A stretch of DNA of 64,000 nt, from positions 45,666,822 to 45,730,821 of the forward strand of contig OX246745.1 of NCBI GenBank assembly GCA_945910005.1, written 5' to 3'. The notes under the pieces are model-generated. The model was not told the DNA's origin and did no database searches. It was given only the letters and a program-made list of their open reading frames with translations. Positions 25,001-36,811 of this stretch are shown here, in pieces; position 1 is the first letter of the stretch; each line of letters begins with the position of its first letter. The translations under genes were made by a program, and so were the position numbers. The stretch is from Isoperla grammatica (Eukaryota > Arthropoda > Insecta > Plecoptera > Perlodidae).

Positions 25001-25209
25001 TGCAGTATAGTGTTGGACAGAAGGTGTACAAACGCAACTTCGCCCAGTCAAACGCCCCGGACAAATTCAACGCTAAACTAGCACCAAAATTCATTGGACC
25101 TTTTACCATTGTGAAGAAACTATCACCATTAGTATATGAATTAGAAAACAGCAAGAATAGAAGTATAGGATATTGGCACGTACAAGATCTCAAACCGAAC
25201 CCAGATTAA
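22072..25209 (+). CDS. Intact gypsy element 2 Pol: protease, RT, RNase H, integrase
   Basis: The uninterrupted 1,045-codon frame begins at ATG 22072, sharing one base with the gag stop (TAATG), so reinitiation or frameshifting would be needed to express it. Domains in order: aspartic protease (GLLDSGASRSVLG, about 60-72), RT (about 220-450; VVDLRKVDQVTKRDAYPLP, LSSIDLKRAYWQVPL, MPFGLHNSPATWQRL, catalytic VYLDDIIITTS), RNase H (LQTDASAYGLGWVLSQ; TTERECLAVIWGIEK; ITDHYSLLWL), integrase with the H-H-C-C finger (HDDPTSGHLG ... HCTICIQYK), catalytic D in STDLLGPFP, D in VCDNGPQ and E in NPTERINRV, then a C-terminal GPFTIVKKL segment. All active-site residues I looked for are present. With near-identical LTRs this is the youngest autonomous-looking pol here, although gag is broken. 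Confidence 0.92.
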   Translation: MSSGRTHYRAVKQATDEWKHWCKLVSHFMKNEPKLSYLLENKEDDDRLFVTTDILGTMLPGLLDSGASRSVLGEKGFQKLKHLRLNIQSPGTLQIMTACGQRCKVNGVIELPMKIEGEFKLIEVLYVPEVSTELILGLDFWKTMGIVPNVVAGSWKFSREEELSYISGITKIQSNFTENDQEKVQEFLAKYCIPTEDRLGCTTLVKHKIDTGTAEPIKQRYYPVSPAKQNLINQELDSMLTQGIVEPSQSAWSSPIVLLEKPDGSKRFVVDLRKVDQVTKRDAYPLPYVSSILDRLRDSNVLSSIDLKRAYWQVPLEESSKEKTAFTVPGRGLFHFTRMPFGLHNSPATWQRLIDKILGPDLEPYVFVYLDDIIITTSTIEEHLRILEEVLKRLHAAGLSINKDKCVFGRSELKYLGYVVDSHGLRVDPSKVESILHYPRPTTAKEVRRFIGLTSWYRRFVPNFSTLISPLTQLTRKRQKFVWSEEAEESFRLLKEKLVEAPIMSCPDFTLPFVLQTDASAYGLGWVLSQSFEDGEHVIAYGSRSLTRQERNLSTTERECLAVIWGIEKNRHYLEGTHFTVITDHYSLLWLHNLNDPGGKLSRWSLRLQPYDFSIVHRKGSEHLVPDALSRAVPVDLITISPEITDKWYLKMKKQIQEHPLQFPLWRLDEGNLYKNVNGWKLVIPKDSRMCVYKECHDDPTSGHLGIYKTYKRMSQLYYWPKMRSDVGRYVNHCTICIQYKPEQRLPAGLMGKSRKIEQPWQLISTDLLGPFPRSSKGNKYILVVSDWFTKYTLLFPLRSATATRICRHIEEDVILMYGAPQIIVCDNGPQYAGKEMKALAKTYQSHIFFNAKYHPQVNPTERINRVIKTMIASYVEEKHTKWDAHLAKLGYALRTATHEVTGYTPAYLNFAREIHISGKVYGTISATEEEVPEIASRSEINQKAKTLKEVYQEVNKRLQHAYEQSAKRYNLRRRPVQYSVGQKVYKRNFAQSNAPDKFNAKLAPKFIGPFTIVKKLSPLVYELENSKNRSIGYWHVQDLKPNPD

Positions 25210-25272
25210 TCTACCAGAATATATATATATATATATATATACACCCCAAACTTTATAGACGTAAGGAGGGAG

Positions 25273-26233
25273 TGTGACGCCAGGGTTTGCGCCACAAAGT
25301 GTACTTAGAATTACCAGCCTCGAACTATACATGAATTACACGTCAACACTGATAAGAGCGAATCGAGGGGAGGAACCAGTCAGTCAGCAGTCACTCTCTC
25401 GACAGACCAACGACCACGAGGACAGATCGCGGTGGAGCGGCGATCTACGCAAAGGTTTCTACGAGGACTCAAAAATATACCAGTGTAAAATAGGAGTAGA
25501 TTCGAACTTTCAGTGAATTACTTTCGTTTACCTGTGATCGATAAAATATATCGGAGCAATTTGAGAAGTTTCCACGTCAATACAGCCGCCGTTCATTCCA
25601 CGAATCATTGATAGAAGGTAAGATCCGTCGCCCATTTATAGACTATTAAAGTTTGGCGTGTAGAAGAAATGGCCCAACACTGAAACGCCCGTTTTTTTTT
25701 GGTTTCAGTGCTAAGTATCAGAAGAAGAGCACTTCTTCTAGCAGACGAACTAGCCCTCCCCTACAATACACATACTCGCGCGTCACCGCGTCGAGTGTAA
25801 ACAACAGTACGATACGTCACATCTATAGCCAGACAATAACAGTTACAATCAAGATAGATATTAGCGAAAAGATCGATACTATAATTATTAATGTACGTAA
25901 CTTAGTCAATTATTCAATGGTATACACATGATTACTATTATCTAGGTGAAAGTGAACTTTACCGTGCAAACACAAGACAATTTGTTGTTTATGTTGTTTA
26001 TGTTTATATTATAATATTATCTTATAATCTTGGTACAATATATTAATATTCAATATCAAAATATTGAGAAGGATTTTGTTCGTGATTGGTTTCCTTCAAC
26101 AAACTCAATTACGTGGCGCCCATCCTACCCATTCTCCACTCTTGAAGAAAACAACCCACGCCCACCCCGATTAGATGCTTTGCCCGGCCATGCAGGTCAA
26201 CATGTATTGTTCCCGTCAAATACGGGTGTAACA
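25273..26233 (+). repeat. 3' LTR of gypsy element 2
   Basis: Starts TGTGACGCCAGGGTTTG after the polypurine tract TAAGGAGGGAG and ends GGGTGTAACA: 961 bp with TG...CA ends. A (TA)n run lies just before it at about 25221-25241. Confidence 0.88.
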
Positions 26234-26255
26234 AACTTGACAGAGAATTAAAACA

Positions 26256-29107
26256 ATATGCAATATGCAATGAATATCCAACTCGAACTACTGAAACCAG
26301 TTCTTCGCTAATTGATCATGTCATATCAAATAGATTTAACAAACCGCAATTACTATATCAAACATATCTAATGATCTCTCAGACCACTCAGTCATTATCA
26401 CTGAGGTATTAAAAACAAGTGGGAAAATACATAGAAAAACTCTTAAACAAAGTATAACAATTGAAATTCCTGATAAAGAAAAGTAGCACCCTACCTTGGC
26501 AACAATTCCATCAAAATAAATGAGGCTATGACATCTGAAGAAATGTGTAGTATCATTCATGATACTATTCTAACATGCCAACAAAAATGTACTTAAACCA
26601 TTAAGAAAACATTTATTGATAAAGTTTCAACACCCTGGCTTAACAAAGAGATAGTACACCTAGGTAAACATAAAAATAAACTTCACAACCATCTTCTAAA
26701 GCAGTGTTTCTCAAAGTGTGATCCGCGAGGGTCCAGTAGGTAGTCCGCGAGCAGGTCAGCAGGTTTTTAGATTTTACATAATTAACTACCAAACGTAACC
26801 CATTTGCTTTTTTTTAAATATCTAACACAATAATAATGCAATAATAGCTGATAAATGTTCTCTTATTTATTAGCTATATAACTCGTATTCAAATGTTTAA
26901 TGTAATATGACTGTGTATCATAGATAGGTGGTCCGCGTGTACTTTGACATCCATCAAGTGGTCCGCGGACACAAAAAGTTTGAGAAGCACTGTTCTAAAG
27001 AACCCAAATGATGCACAAACTGAAAGATAGGTACAAGGCAATCAGAAATCAATTAACTGGTATTATTAAGAAGGCAAAGGAACAACATTATAATGAAACA
27101 CTACAAAAAAATACTAATAATCCAAAAAAGTTCTGGAAGACAATAATATTCTTCGTAACTCTACAAACAACATTAAAAAACAGCCAGACTTAAAAGTAGG
27201 TAATAAACAAATAAAAGACCCAAAAGAAATAGCAGACATCTTTAACAGCTACTTCATTAGGCCTAATGTAGAAAAAAAACTTGCCAGTAAAATACCATCA
27301 AACTATCAACCAACCTACATAAAACTTGCAAATGCTAGCTCATCCTTTTTCCTACAACCAACAACAGAACCGGAAATACTAGACACAATAATGTCACTTA
27401 AAATTAGCAGCTCAAAGGGGAAAGATGGAATTCACACTAGTGTAATAAAACAAAATGCCCATATACTTGCAAGACCCATTAGTGTCATGGTAAATAAATC
27501 AATAAGCTCAGGAGATATACCAAATGCATTAAAAGTAGCCAAAGTAATTACCATACACAGATCGGGTCCAACAACAGATAAATCAAATTATAGACCAATC
27601 TCTATTTTACCAGTTATATCGAAAATATTAGAGAAAATAGTAAAGAAAAGATTAGACAAATACCTTCAAAAAATCAACTTCTATCATATCGGTAAATATG
27701 GATTTCGAGATAAGATGAGAACAAACTGTGCAGTAGTTGACTTGATATCAGAGTTACAAGAAAAACAGGACCAAGGAGAAATTACATCTGGGCTTTTCAT
27801 TGACTTGCGCAAAGCATTTGACACGGTCGATCATAACATATTATTATATAAAATGGAAAAGATAGGAATTCGTGGTACTCCACTGAAATTCTTTACAAAT
27901 TATCTCAGTGGTAGAACACAGTTTGTGACCATAGATGGAACATGTGGGTCAGAAGCTCCAGTTTCATGTGGAGTGCTGCAAGGCTCAGTCCTGGGTCCTC
28001 TTTTTTCATATACATTAATGACTTATATCCAGCAGGAATTCGTGGTAAACTACAAAGCTTTGCTGATGACACCATATTTGTTTTACAACAATAGAATCAT
28101 AGAGATACTTATAGCCGATAGGCAACATGACATAAACATAATCATTCATTGGCTCGATGCAAACAAGCTCAGTCTTAACATCGACAAAACAAGCTATATG
28201 ATTTTCAATTCTCCTCGTCACAACAAAAAATATACAAATACTAAACTGTTAATAGACAACATTCCTATTCAGATTGTATCGCACGTCAAATATTTAGGGC
28301 TCATAATAGACCAAAATCTATATTGGCATCTACATACAGACTTTGTAAAAAAAAATCCTACCAATTACAGGGGCCATTAGAAGAATAACGCCATTAACAA
28401 CCACAGCAACGCGCACCTCAATATACTACTCATACATACACAGTCACATACAATACTTAAACCTAATATGGGGACAAGCTAACAGCACCAAAATGAAAGA
28501 ACTGGAGACAGTACAGAATAGATTTGTTAGAAATACATTCTGTCTAGAATCACGCACACACCGTAAAGACATGTATACAAAATTATGCATCCTGCCCACT
28601 AAACTAATAACCAAACAGCAGGCATTAAGTTTCATTCCTGACATAATAAATGGTAATAAGAGAGCAAACATTAAACTTAAACAAAATACAGACTCACAAT
28701 TACAATACAAGGCATGCAGAAGACCTCCACAGTCCACTTACACACAATAAACACCACCAAACATGGCAAAAAACAAATCAAACACTATACGGCTTCCAAG
28801 AATATAACAAACTACTGTACCATCAAAGTTTAAAAAGTTAACTTCAAATCAATTCAGAATAAGAATTAAGGAACATATTATTGAAAATGAAACTTGTAAC
28901 TATTTTGACTAAAATATTGATGTTCTTTAATAATTCAATGCAAAGTAGCCTGTATGTAAACACCTGTGTATGTACCTCTCATTTTTTTACATTTTACTTT
29001 TACCTAATATTTATGATTATTTTTAATTTTAGATTTAGTTTAGTAAGTAGTCTGTACCTCTCTACCTGATATGATACCTACAATTCATCCTGTAAAAAGT
29101 CATATGA
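26256..29107 (+). pseudogene. CR1/jockey-type LINE, 3' portion: endonuclease end, RT and tail
   Basis: Resumes the LINE cut at 2746. The endonuclease end (PTRTTETSSSLIDHVISN) is at 26270-26335, the linker with basic residues at 27001-27190, and RT at 27391-28380: SSSKGKDGIHTSVIKQNA, YRPISILPVISKILEKIV, IDLRKAFDTVDHNILL, GVLQGSVLGPL. A frameshift near 28000 moves the catalytic FADD motif (about 28055) to another frame. The C-terminal region continues to about 28840 (ELETVQNRFVRNTFCLESRT), then an AT-rich tail. A hAT MITE interrupts it at 26702-26992. The conserved final G of the YGFR region and the D-D pair are still readable, but several frame breaks make it inactive. Confidence 0.8.
26702..26992. 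mobile_element. hAT-type MITE, 291 bp
   Basis: Inverted ends CAGTGTTTCTCAAA and TTTGAGAAGCACTG (one mismatch), flanked by the 8-bp duplication TTCTAAAG at 26694-26701 and 26993-27000. The inner ends repeat GTCCGCGG-type words. No coding. The TIR start CAGTG and 8-bp TSD are diagnostic of hAT. Confidence 0.93.
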
Positions 29108-29115
29108 CTCATAGG

Positions 29116-29510
29116 CAGTGGTTAAAGTGGGGCGGTATGAGCCGGTATGCATACCGTTACTAAAACTACCAACGGTATGCCATACCGGCACTAATTTTTA
29201 TCGGTTGTTGGCATATTGACTAATTTTGTTGAACGTTTTGTTGTATTTTGTATTTATATTTGCAATGTTTTTCTAACGTAAATGTTGCAAATTTTGTTTT
29301 TTCCCCACAAAATAATGTTATTAGCAAGAGTTCTCCACCCCACGACCCCTCTCCGTAGCCATTTGCACGTGTTCATGACAAAATACCTAAACAAAATACT
29401 TTGCGGGGCAAAACTGAGGGGCCACGCTTCCTAGCCCCCCCCCCCCATTTTGTCTACTGTACACAGCAGTAGTGCATACTGTTACTTCTTTGAGTCCACT
29501 TTAACCACTG
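29116..29510. mobile_element. hAT-type MITE, 395 bp
   Basis: Perfect 15-bp inverted ends CAGTGGTTAAAGTGG, flanked by the 8-bp duplication CTCATAGG at 29108-29115 and 29511-29518. It holds a poly-C run near 29436-29449 and a GCCGGTATG-type inverted motif near the left end. No coding. Confidence 0.93.
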
Positions 29511-29518
29511 CTCATAGG

Positions 29519-30021
29519 AATAAAATGAAAAAATGAATACAAAATCCATTTTCTACGATCTAACTAAATTACAATATGGATATACATACATGCAGAACCA
29601 AAATCAAAATCAGAAAAATGTCTGTTCACAAAATGCTTATTACATTGGTATGTTAATCAGTACAATAACAGCTCATAATATTATTGAGGTCAAAAATAAT
29701 ACTGAATGGAATGATGAATAACAAAATAAGTACTCTATGAGCAAGAAGAAATTAGTTATGAAAACAAAAAAGGTATTTGCTAGGTAAACTAAGGTAGGTG
29801 CATTGAAATATAAATATAACTATGTATGAAGAACTCAATTTTGATCTACAGATAACCACACTGTACATAGGATGTATTTGGTTCATAGAGTATTGCATGG
29901 TGTTTGGCAGACTTCTTTGGCTGTGTCAAGGGTCATCAAGTAGGGAGTAGAATACATTTTCAATAAGGTACACTTTGAGTTTAAATTTAAATTACTTCAG
30001 ATATGGTACTGATTTTTTTAG
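29519..30021 (+). other. AT-rich sequence, probably intron upstream of the gamma-carboxylase exon
   Basis: No other exon recognised. It ends in a pyrimidine tract and AG (GATTTTTTTAG at 30011-30021) that can serve as the acceptor for the exon. Confidence 0.45.
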
Positions 30022-30261
30022 TGTTTACTGGTATGGAAATACACATTCTACGTGGCACTGGCACTCTATCCTAGTTATGTTTGCAATTGCTTCAGGTGCA
30101 TTTGGAATAATGTTGGGCCTGTATTTCCACGTGAGCTGTGCTGCATTTCTCATGCCGTATTGGTACATCTTCCTTCTCGACAAATCTTCCTGGAACAATC
30201 ACTCGTACTTGTTCGGTCTGATGGCTACTTTGTTGCTGGGTACGAGTGCCAATCATTACTG
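30022..30261 (+). CDS. GGCX: Vitamin K-dependent gamma-glutamyl carboxylase, one internal exon
   Basis: The translation contains [19 protein letters not shown] followed by a hydrophobic stretch and SANHYW. This matches the highly conserved membrane-embedded core of gamma-glutamyl carboxylase, the ER enzyme that converts selected glutamates to gamma-carboxyglutamate using reduced vitamin K. The exon ends at a strong donor, TACTG|GTAAGA (30261/30262), splitting the Trp codon after two bases. The left boundary is less sure. The AG at 30020-30021 follows a T-tract, but AGs at about 30069 and 30095 are alternatives. Similarity to the family is clear from about ILVMFAIAS onward. The exon has no stop or frameshift. 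I see no other exon of this gene in the window. It could be a live exon of a gene with very long introns or a stranded piece. Confidence 0.88.
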
Positions 30262-30300
30262 GTAAGACACCATCATCATTAGTAACCGTTCTTGTCAAGT

Positions 30301-33300
30301 ATCCGGTCATTCACCAGACAGTGTGACTTGACCAAAACTTGTTGCAACCCCTGGCTTTGGGTCAATAGGTTCATGTAAGCAGTGGTAAATATATCCGGTC
30401 ATTCACCAGACAGTGTGACTTGACCAACACTTGTTGCAACCCCTGGCTTAGGGTCAATAGGTTCATGTAAGCAGTGGTAAATATATCCGGTCATTCACCA
30501 GACAGTGTGACTTGACCAACACTTGTTGCAAGCCCTGGCTTAGGGTCAATAGGTTCATGTAAGCAGTGGTAAATATATCCGGTCATTCACCAGACAGTGT
30601 GACTTGACCAACACTTGTTGCAACCCCTGGCTTAGGGTCAATAGGTTCATGTTAGCAGTGGTAAATATATCCGGTCATTCACCAGACAGTTTGACTTGAC
30701 CAACACTTGTTGCAAGCCCTGGCTTAGGGTCAATAGGTTCATGTAAGCAGTGGTAAATATATCCGGTCATTCACCAGACAGTGTGACTTGACCAACACTT
30801 GTTGCAACCCCTGGCTTAGGGTCAATAGGTTCATGTAAGCAGTGGTAAATATATCCGGTCATTCACCAGACAATGTGACTTGACCAACACTTGTTGCAAC
30901 CCCTGGCTTAGGGTCAATAGGTTCATGTAAGCAGTGGTTATTATATCCGGTCATTCACCAGACAGTGTGACTTGACCAACACTTGTTGCAACCCCTGGCT
31001 TAGGGTCAATAGGTTCATGTAAGCAGTGGTAAATATATCCGGTCATTCACCAGACAGTGTGACTTGACCAACACTTGTTGCAACCCCTGGCTTAGGGTCA
31101 ATAGGTTCATGTAAGCAGTGGTAAATATATCCGGTCATTCACCAGACAGTGTGACTTGACCAACACTTCTTGCAACCCCTGGCTTAGGGTCAATAGGTTC
31201 ATGTAAGCAGTGGTAAATATATCCGGTCGTTCACTAGACAGTGTGACTTGACCAACACTTGTTGCAACCCCTGGCTTAGGGTCAATAGGTTCATGTAAGC
31301 AGTGGTAAATATATCCGGTCATTCACCAGACAGTGTGACTTGACCAACACTTGTTGCAACCCCTGGCTTAGGGTCAATAGGTCCATGTAAGAAGTGGTAA
31401 ATATATCCGGTCATCCCCAGACAGTTTGACTTGACCAACACTTGTTGCAAGCCCTGGCTTAGGGTCAATAGGTTCATGTAAGCAGTGGTAAATATATCCG
31501 GTCATTCACCAGACAGTGTGACTTGACCAACACTTGTTGCAAGCCCTGGCTTAGGGTCAATAGGTTCATGTAAGCAGTGGTAAATATATCCGGTCATTCA
31601 CCAGACAGTGTGACTTGACCAACACTTGTTGCAACCCCTGGCTTAGGGTCAATAGGTTCATGTAAGCAGTGGTTAATATATCCGGTCATTCACCAGACAG
31701 TGTGACTTGACCAACACTTGTTGCAACCCCTGGCTTAGGGTCAATAGGTTCATGTAAGCAGTGGTAAATATATCCGGTCATTCACCAGACAGTGTGACTT
31801 GACCAACACTTGTTGCAACCCCTGGCTTAGGGTCAATAGGTTCATGTAAGCAGTGGTAAATATATCCGGTCATTCACGAGACAGTGTGACTTGACCAACA
31901 CTTGTTGCAACCCCTGGCTTAGGGTCAATAGGTTCATGTAAGAAGTGGTAAATATATCCGGTCATTCACCAGACAGTGTGACTTGACCAACACTTGTTGC
32001 AACCCCTGGCTTAGGGTCAATAGGTTCATGTAAGCAGTGGTAAATATATCCGGTCATTCACCAGACAGTGTGACTTGACCAACACTTGTTGCAACCCCTG
32101 GCTTAGGGTCAATAGGTTCATGTAAGCAGTGGTTAATATATCCGGTCATTCACCAGACAGTGTGACTTGACCAACACTTGTTGCAACCCCTGGCTTAGGG
32201 TCAATAGGTTCATGTAAGCAGTGGTAAATATATCCGGTCACTCACCAGACAGTGTGACTTGACCAACACTTGTTGCAACCCCTGGCTTAGGATCAATAGG
32301 TTCATGTAAGCAGTGGTTAATATATCCGGTCATTCACCAGACAGTGTGACTTGACCAACACTTGTTGCAACCCCTGGCTTAGGGTCAATAGGTTCATGTA
32401 AGCAGTGGTAAATATATCCGGTCATTCACCAGACAGTGTGACTTGACCAACACTTGTTGCAACCCCTGGCTTAGGGTCAATAGGTTCATGTAAGCAGTGG
32501 TTAATATATCCGGTCATTCACCAGACAGTGTGACTTGACCAACACTTGTTGCAACCCCTGGCTTAGGGTCAATAGGTTCATGTAAGCAGTGGTTATTATA
32601 TCCGGTCATTCACCAGACAGTGTGACTTGACCAACACTTGTTGCAACCCCTGGCTTAGGGTCAATAGGTTCATGTAAGCAGTGGTAAATATATCCGGTCA
32701 CTCACCAGACAGTGTGACTTGACCAACACTTGTTGCAACCCCTGGCTTAGGGTCAATAGGTTCATGTAAGCAGTGGTTAATATATCCGGTCATTCACCAG
32801 ACAGTGTGACTTGACCAACACTTGTTGCAACCCCTGGCTTAGGGTCAATAGGTTCATGTAAGCAGTGGTTAATATATCCGGTCATTCACCAGACAGTGTG
32901 ACTTGACCAACACTTGTTGCAACCCCTGGCTTAGGGTCAATAGGTTCATGTAAGCAGTGGTAAATATATCCGGTCACTCACCAGACAGTGTGACTTGACC
33001 AACACTTGTTGCAACCCCTGGCTTAGGGTCAATAGGTTCATGTAAGCAGTGGTAAATATATCCGGTCATTCACCAGACAGTGTGACTTGACCAAAACTTG
33101 TTGCAACCCCTGGCTTAGGGTCAATAGGTTCATATAAGCAGTGGTAAATATATCCGGTCATTCACCAGACAGTGTGACTTGACCAACACTTGTTGCAACC
33201 CCTGGCTTAGGGTCAATAGGTTCATGTAAGCAGTGGTAAATATATCCTGTCATTCACCAGACAGTGTGACTTGACCAACACTTGTTGCAACCCCTGGCTT

Positions 33301-36006
33301 ACGGTCAATAGGTTCATGTAAGCAGTGGTTAATATATCCGGTCATTCACCAGACAATGTGACTTGACCAACACTTGTGGCAACCCCTGGCTTAGGGTCAA
33401 TAGGTTCATGTAAGCAGTGGTTAATATATCCGGTCATTCACCAGACAGTGTGACTTGACCAACACTTGTTGCAACCCCTGGCTTAGGGTCAATAGGTTCA
33501 TGTAAGCAGTGGTTAATATATCCGGTCATTCACCAGACAATGTGACTTGACCAACACTTGTTGCAACCCCTGGCTTAGGGTCAATAGGTTCATGTAAGCA
33601 GTGGTTAATATATCCGGTCATTCACCAGACAGTGTGACTTGACCAACACTTGTTGCAACCCCTGGCTTAGGGTCAATAGGTTCATGTAAGCAGTGGTAAA
33701 TATATCCGGTCATTCACCAGACAGTGTGACTTGACCAACACTTGTTGCAACCCCTGGCTTAGGGTCAATAGGTTCATGTAAGCAGTGGTAAATATATCCG
33801 GTCATTCACCAGACAGTGTGACTTGACCAACACTTGTTGCAACCCCTGGCTTAGGGTCAATAGGTTCATGTAAGCAGTGGTAAATATATCCGGTCATTCA
33901 CCAGACAGTGTGACTTGACCAACACTTGTTGCAACCCCTGGCTTAGGGTCAATAGGTTCATGTAAGCAGTGGTAAATATATCCGGTCATTCACCAGACAG
34001 TGTGACTTGACCAACACTTGTTGCAACCCCTGGCTTAGGGTCAATAGGTTCATGTAAGCAGTGGTTAATATATCCGGTCATTCACCAGACAGTGTGACTT
34101 GACCAACACTTGTTGCAACCCCTGGCTTAGGGTCAATAGGTTCATGTAAGCAGTGGTAAATATATCCGGTCATTCACCAGACAGTGTGACTTGACCAACA
34201 CTTGTTGCAACCCCTGGCTTAGGGTCAATAGGTTCATGTAAGCAGTGGTAAATATATCCGGTCATTCACCAGACAGTGTGACTTGACCAACACTTGTTGC
34301 AACCCCTGGCTTAGGGTCAATAGGTTCATGTAAGCAGTGGTTAATATATCCGGTCATTCACCAGACAATGTGACTTGACCAACACTTGTTGCAACCCCTG
34401 GCTTAGGGTCAATAGGTTCATGTAAGCAGTGGTAAATATATCCGGTCATTCACCAGACAGTGTGACTTGACCAACACTTGTTGCAACCTCTGGCTTAGGG
34501 TCAATAGGTTCATGTAAGCAGTGGTAAATATATCCGGTCATTCACCAGACAGTGTGACTTGACCAACACTTGTTGCAACCCCTGGCTTAGGGTCAATAGG
34601 TTCATGTAAGCAGTGGTAAATATATCCGGTCATTCACCAGACAGTGTGACTTGACCAACACTTGTTGCAACCCCTGGCTTAGGGTCAATAGGTTCATGTA
34701 AGCAGTGGTAAATATATCCGGTCATTCACCAGACAGTGTGACTTGACCAACACTTGTTGCAACCCCTGGCTTACGGTCAATAGGTTCATGTAAGCAGTGG
34801 TTAATATATCCGGTCATTCACCAGACAATGTGACTTGACCAACACTTGTTGCAACCCCTGGCTTAGGGTCAATAGGTTCATGTAAGCAGTGGTAAATATA
34901 TCCGGTCATTCACCAGACAGTGTGACTTGACCAACACTTGTTGCAACCCCTGGCTTAGGGTCAATAGGTTCATGTAAGCAGTGGTTAATATATCCGGTCA
35001 TTCACCAGACAGTGTGACTTGACCAACACTTGTTGCAACCCCTGGCTTAGGGTCAATAGGTTCATGTAAGCAGTGGTAAATATATCCGGTCATTCACCAG
35101 ACAGTGTGACTTGACCAACACTTGTTGCAACCCCTGGCTTAGGGTCAATAGGTTCATGTAAGCAGTGGTTAATATATCCGGTCATTCACCAGACAGTGTG
35201 ACTTGACCAACACTTGTTGCAACCCCTGGCTTAGGGTCAATAGGTTCATATAAGCAGTGGTTAATATATCCGGTCATTCACCAGACAGTGTGACTTGACC
35301 AACACTTGTTGCAACCCCTGGCTTAGGGTCAATAGGTTCATGTAAGCAGTGGTAAATATATCCGGTCATTCACCAGACAGTGTGACTTGACCAACACTTG
35401 TTGCAACCCCTGGCTTAGGGTCATTAGGTACATGTAAGCAGTGGTGTATATATCCGGTTATTCACCAGACAGTGTGACTTGACCAACACTTGTTGCAACC
35501 CCTGGCTTAGGGTCAATAGGTTCATGTAAGCAGTGGTAAATATATCCGGTCATTCACCAGACAGTGTGACTTGACCAACACTTGTTGCAACCCCTGGCTT
35601 AGGGTCAATAGGTTCATGTAAGCAGTGGTAAATATATCCGGTCATTCACCAGACAGTGTGACTTGACCAACACTTGTTGCAACCCCTGGCTTAGGGTCAA
35701 TAGGTTCATGTAAGCAGTGGTAAATATATCCGGTCATTCACCAGACAGTGTGACTTGACCAACACTTGTTGCAACCCCTGGCTTAGGGTCAATAGGTTCA
35801 TGTAAGCAGTGGTTAATATATCCGGTCATTCACCAGACAGTGTGACTTGACCAACACTTGTTGCAACCCCTGGCTTAGGGTCAATAGGTTCATGTAAGCA
35901 GTGGTTAATATATCCTGTCATTCACCAGACAGTGTGACTTGACCAACACTTGTTGCAACCCCTGGCTTAGGGTCAATAGGTTCATGTAAGCAGTGGTAAA
36001 TATATA
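30301..36006 (+). repeat. 92-bp satellite array, about 62 units
   Basis: A unit beginning ATCCGGTCATTCACCAGACA recurs every 92 bp (30301, 30393, 30485 and so on) to about 36006, without interruption. Most units differ by only a few bases. Recurrent variants are GTGGTAAATATAT against GTGGTTAATATAT, CAATGTG for CAGTGTG and GCAAGCCC for GCAACCCC. Inside each unit, GGTCA...TGACC and TGACC...GGGTCA are inverted words. The array begins 40 bp after the exon donor. Open frames within it are artefacts. Confidence 0.98.
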
Positions 36007-36811
36007 CTTCTTTTTTCACCTGTCTTACGAAATTTTAACCAACGTTTTGTGTTATACTTGTAGTTGCATTTGTCTTATAGGTACAGAACCAATAATCTTT
36101 TTAAAAAAACACATTCTGACATACCCTGTACAATTCCCATTTGACTGAAGGAACAATATTGATCTTAATATTGGAGAGAAAACGGGAAAATTGGCAAAGA
36201 CAGGATTAGTTATATGGGAGAATATTGGGATCTTAGAGGTATGGAAAAGGAGCAGAAGGAACATTTATTCTAAACATATGTAGTGCCAACAGCTCGTTCT
36301 AAATGATAACAAACCATCAAGTCATAGATAAACATAGGTGGAACATAAAACACCGTTACATGTACCGTTAATAAAGCTAGAAACAAGAGAAGAGAAACAT
36401 GTGTTGTGAGTAGCTTGTCATGTCTCTACTGGTTGACCAGATCCAGCATGAAAAAGAAGAAGAATATATCAAAGGTGGTTATTGTTCTTCTAGTTAGTAG
36501 CAATATTATTATTATTATTATTATTATTGTGTATTTATCAACAACGGGGACGAACCCCACAAGTGTGATATAATATATACCTACTAGACTACTGAACATG
36601 ATAGAAAGAAAACAGTCATTGAACAAAATAAGATAGAAAAACACATAGTAAATAAAACGTGGACAAGTGAGTAAATGTGTGCGTGTGCGTGAGTGTGTGT
36701 GTGCGCGTGTGCGTGAGAGTGTGCGTGTGCGTGTGCGTGTGCGTGTGCGTGTGCGTGTGCGTGTGCGTGTGTTGTGAGTGTATGTGTGAGCGTGAAGAAT
36801 TGTTTGTGGGT
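36007..36811. other. Non-coding, with ATT and GTGTGC microsatellites
   Basis: No gene seen. (ATT)n is near 36507-36529. (GTGTGC)n runs from about 36675 to 36775, next to the 3' end of the LINE that follows on the minus strand, and could be part of its 3' UTR. Confidence 0.5.

Larger units (their letters stand above)
19982..26233 (+). mobile_element. Ty3/gypsy element 2, young copy with intact pol
   Basis: The partial 5' LTR (19982-20362) matches the end of the 3' LTR (25853-26233) with three differences that I count over 381 bp. A primer-binding site, broken gag, open pol and a polypurine tract (AAGGAGGGAG before 25273) are in the expected order. The right flank is the last 22 bp of the gypsy 1 LTR, so this element landed in the 3' LTR of gypsy 1. 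The left junction and target duplication (expected AACTT) are inside the gap. Confidence 0.88.

Noticed and set aside
17173..26233. Polinton polymerase and gypsy 2 as one composite mobile element
   Set aside because: They are separated by a gap and lie on opposite strands, and gypsy 2 has its own LTRs; adjacency is better explained by nesting or a wrong join.
30301..36006. Regular repeats resembling a CRISPR array
   Set aside because: The whole 92-bp unit is repeated with no unique spacers. The setting is eukaryotic. It is a satellite.
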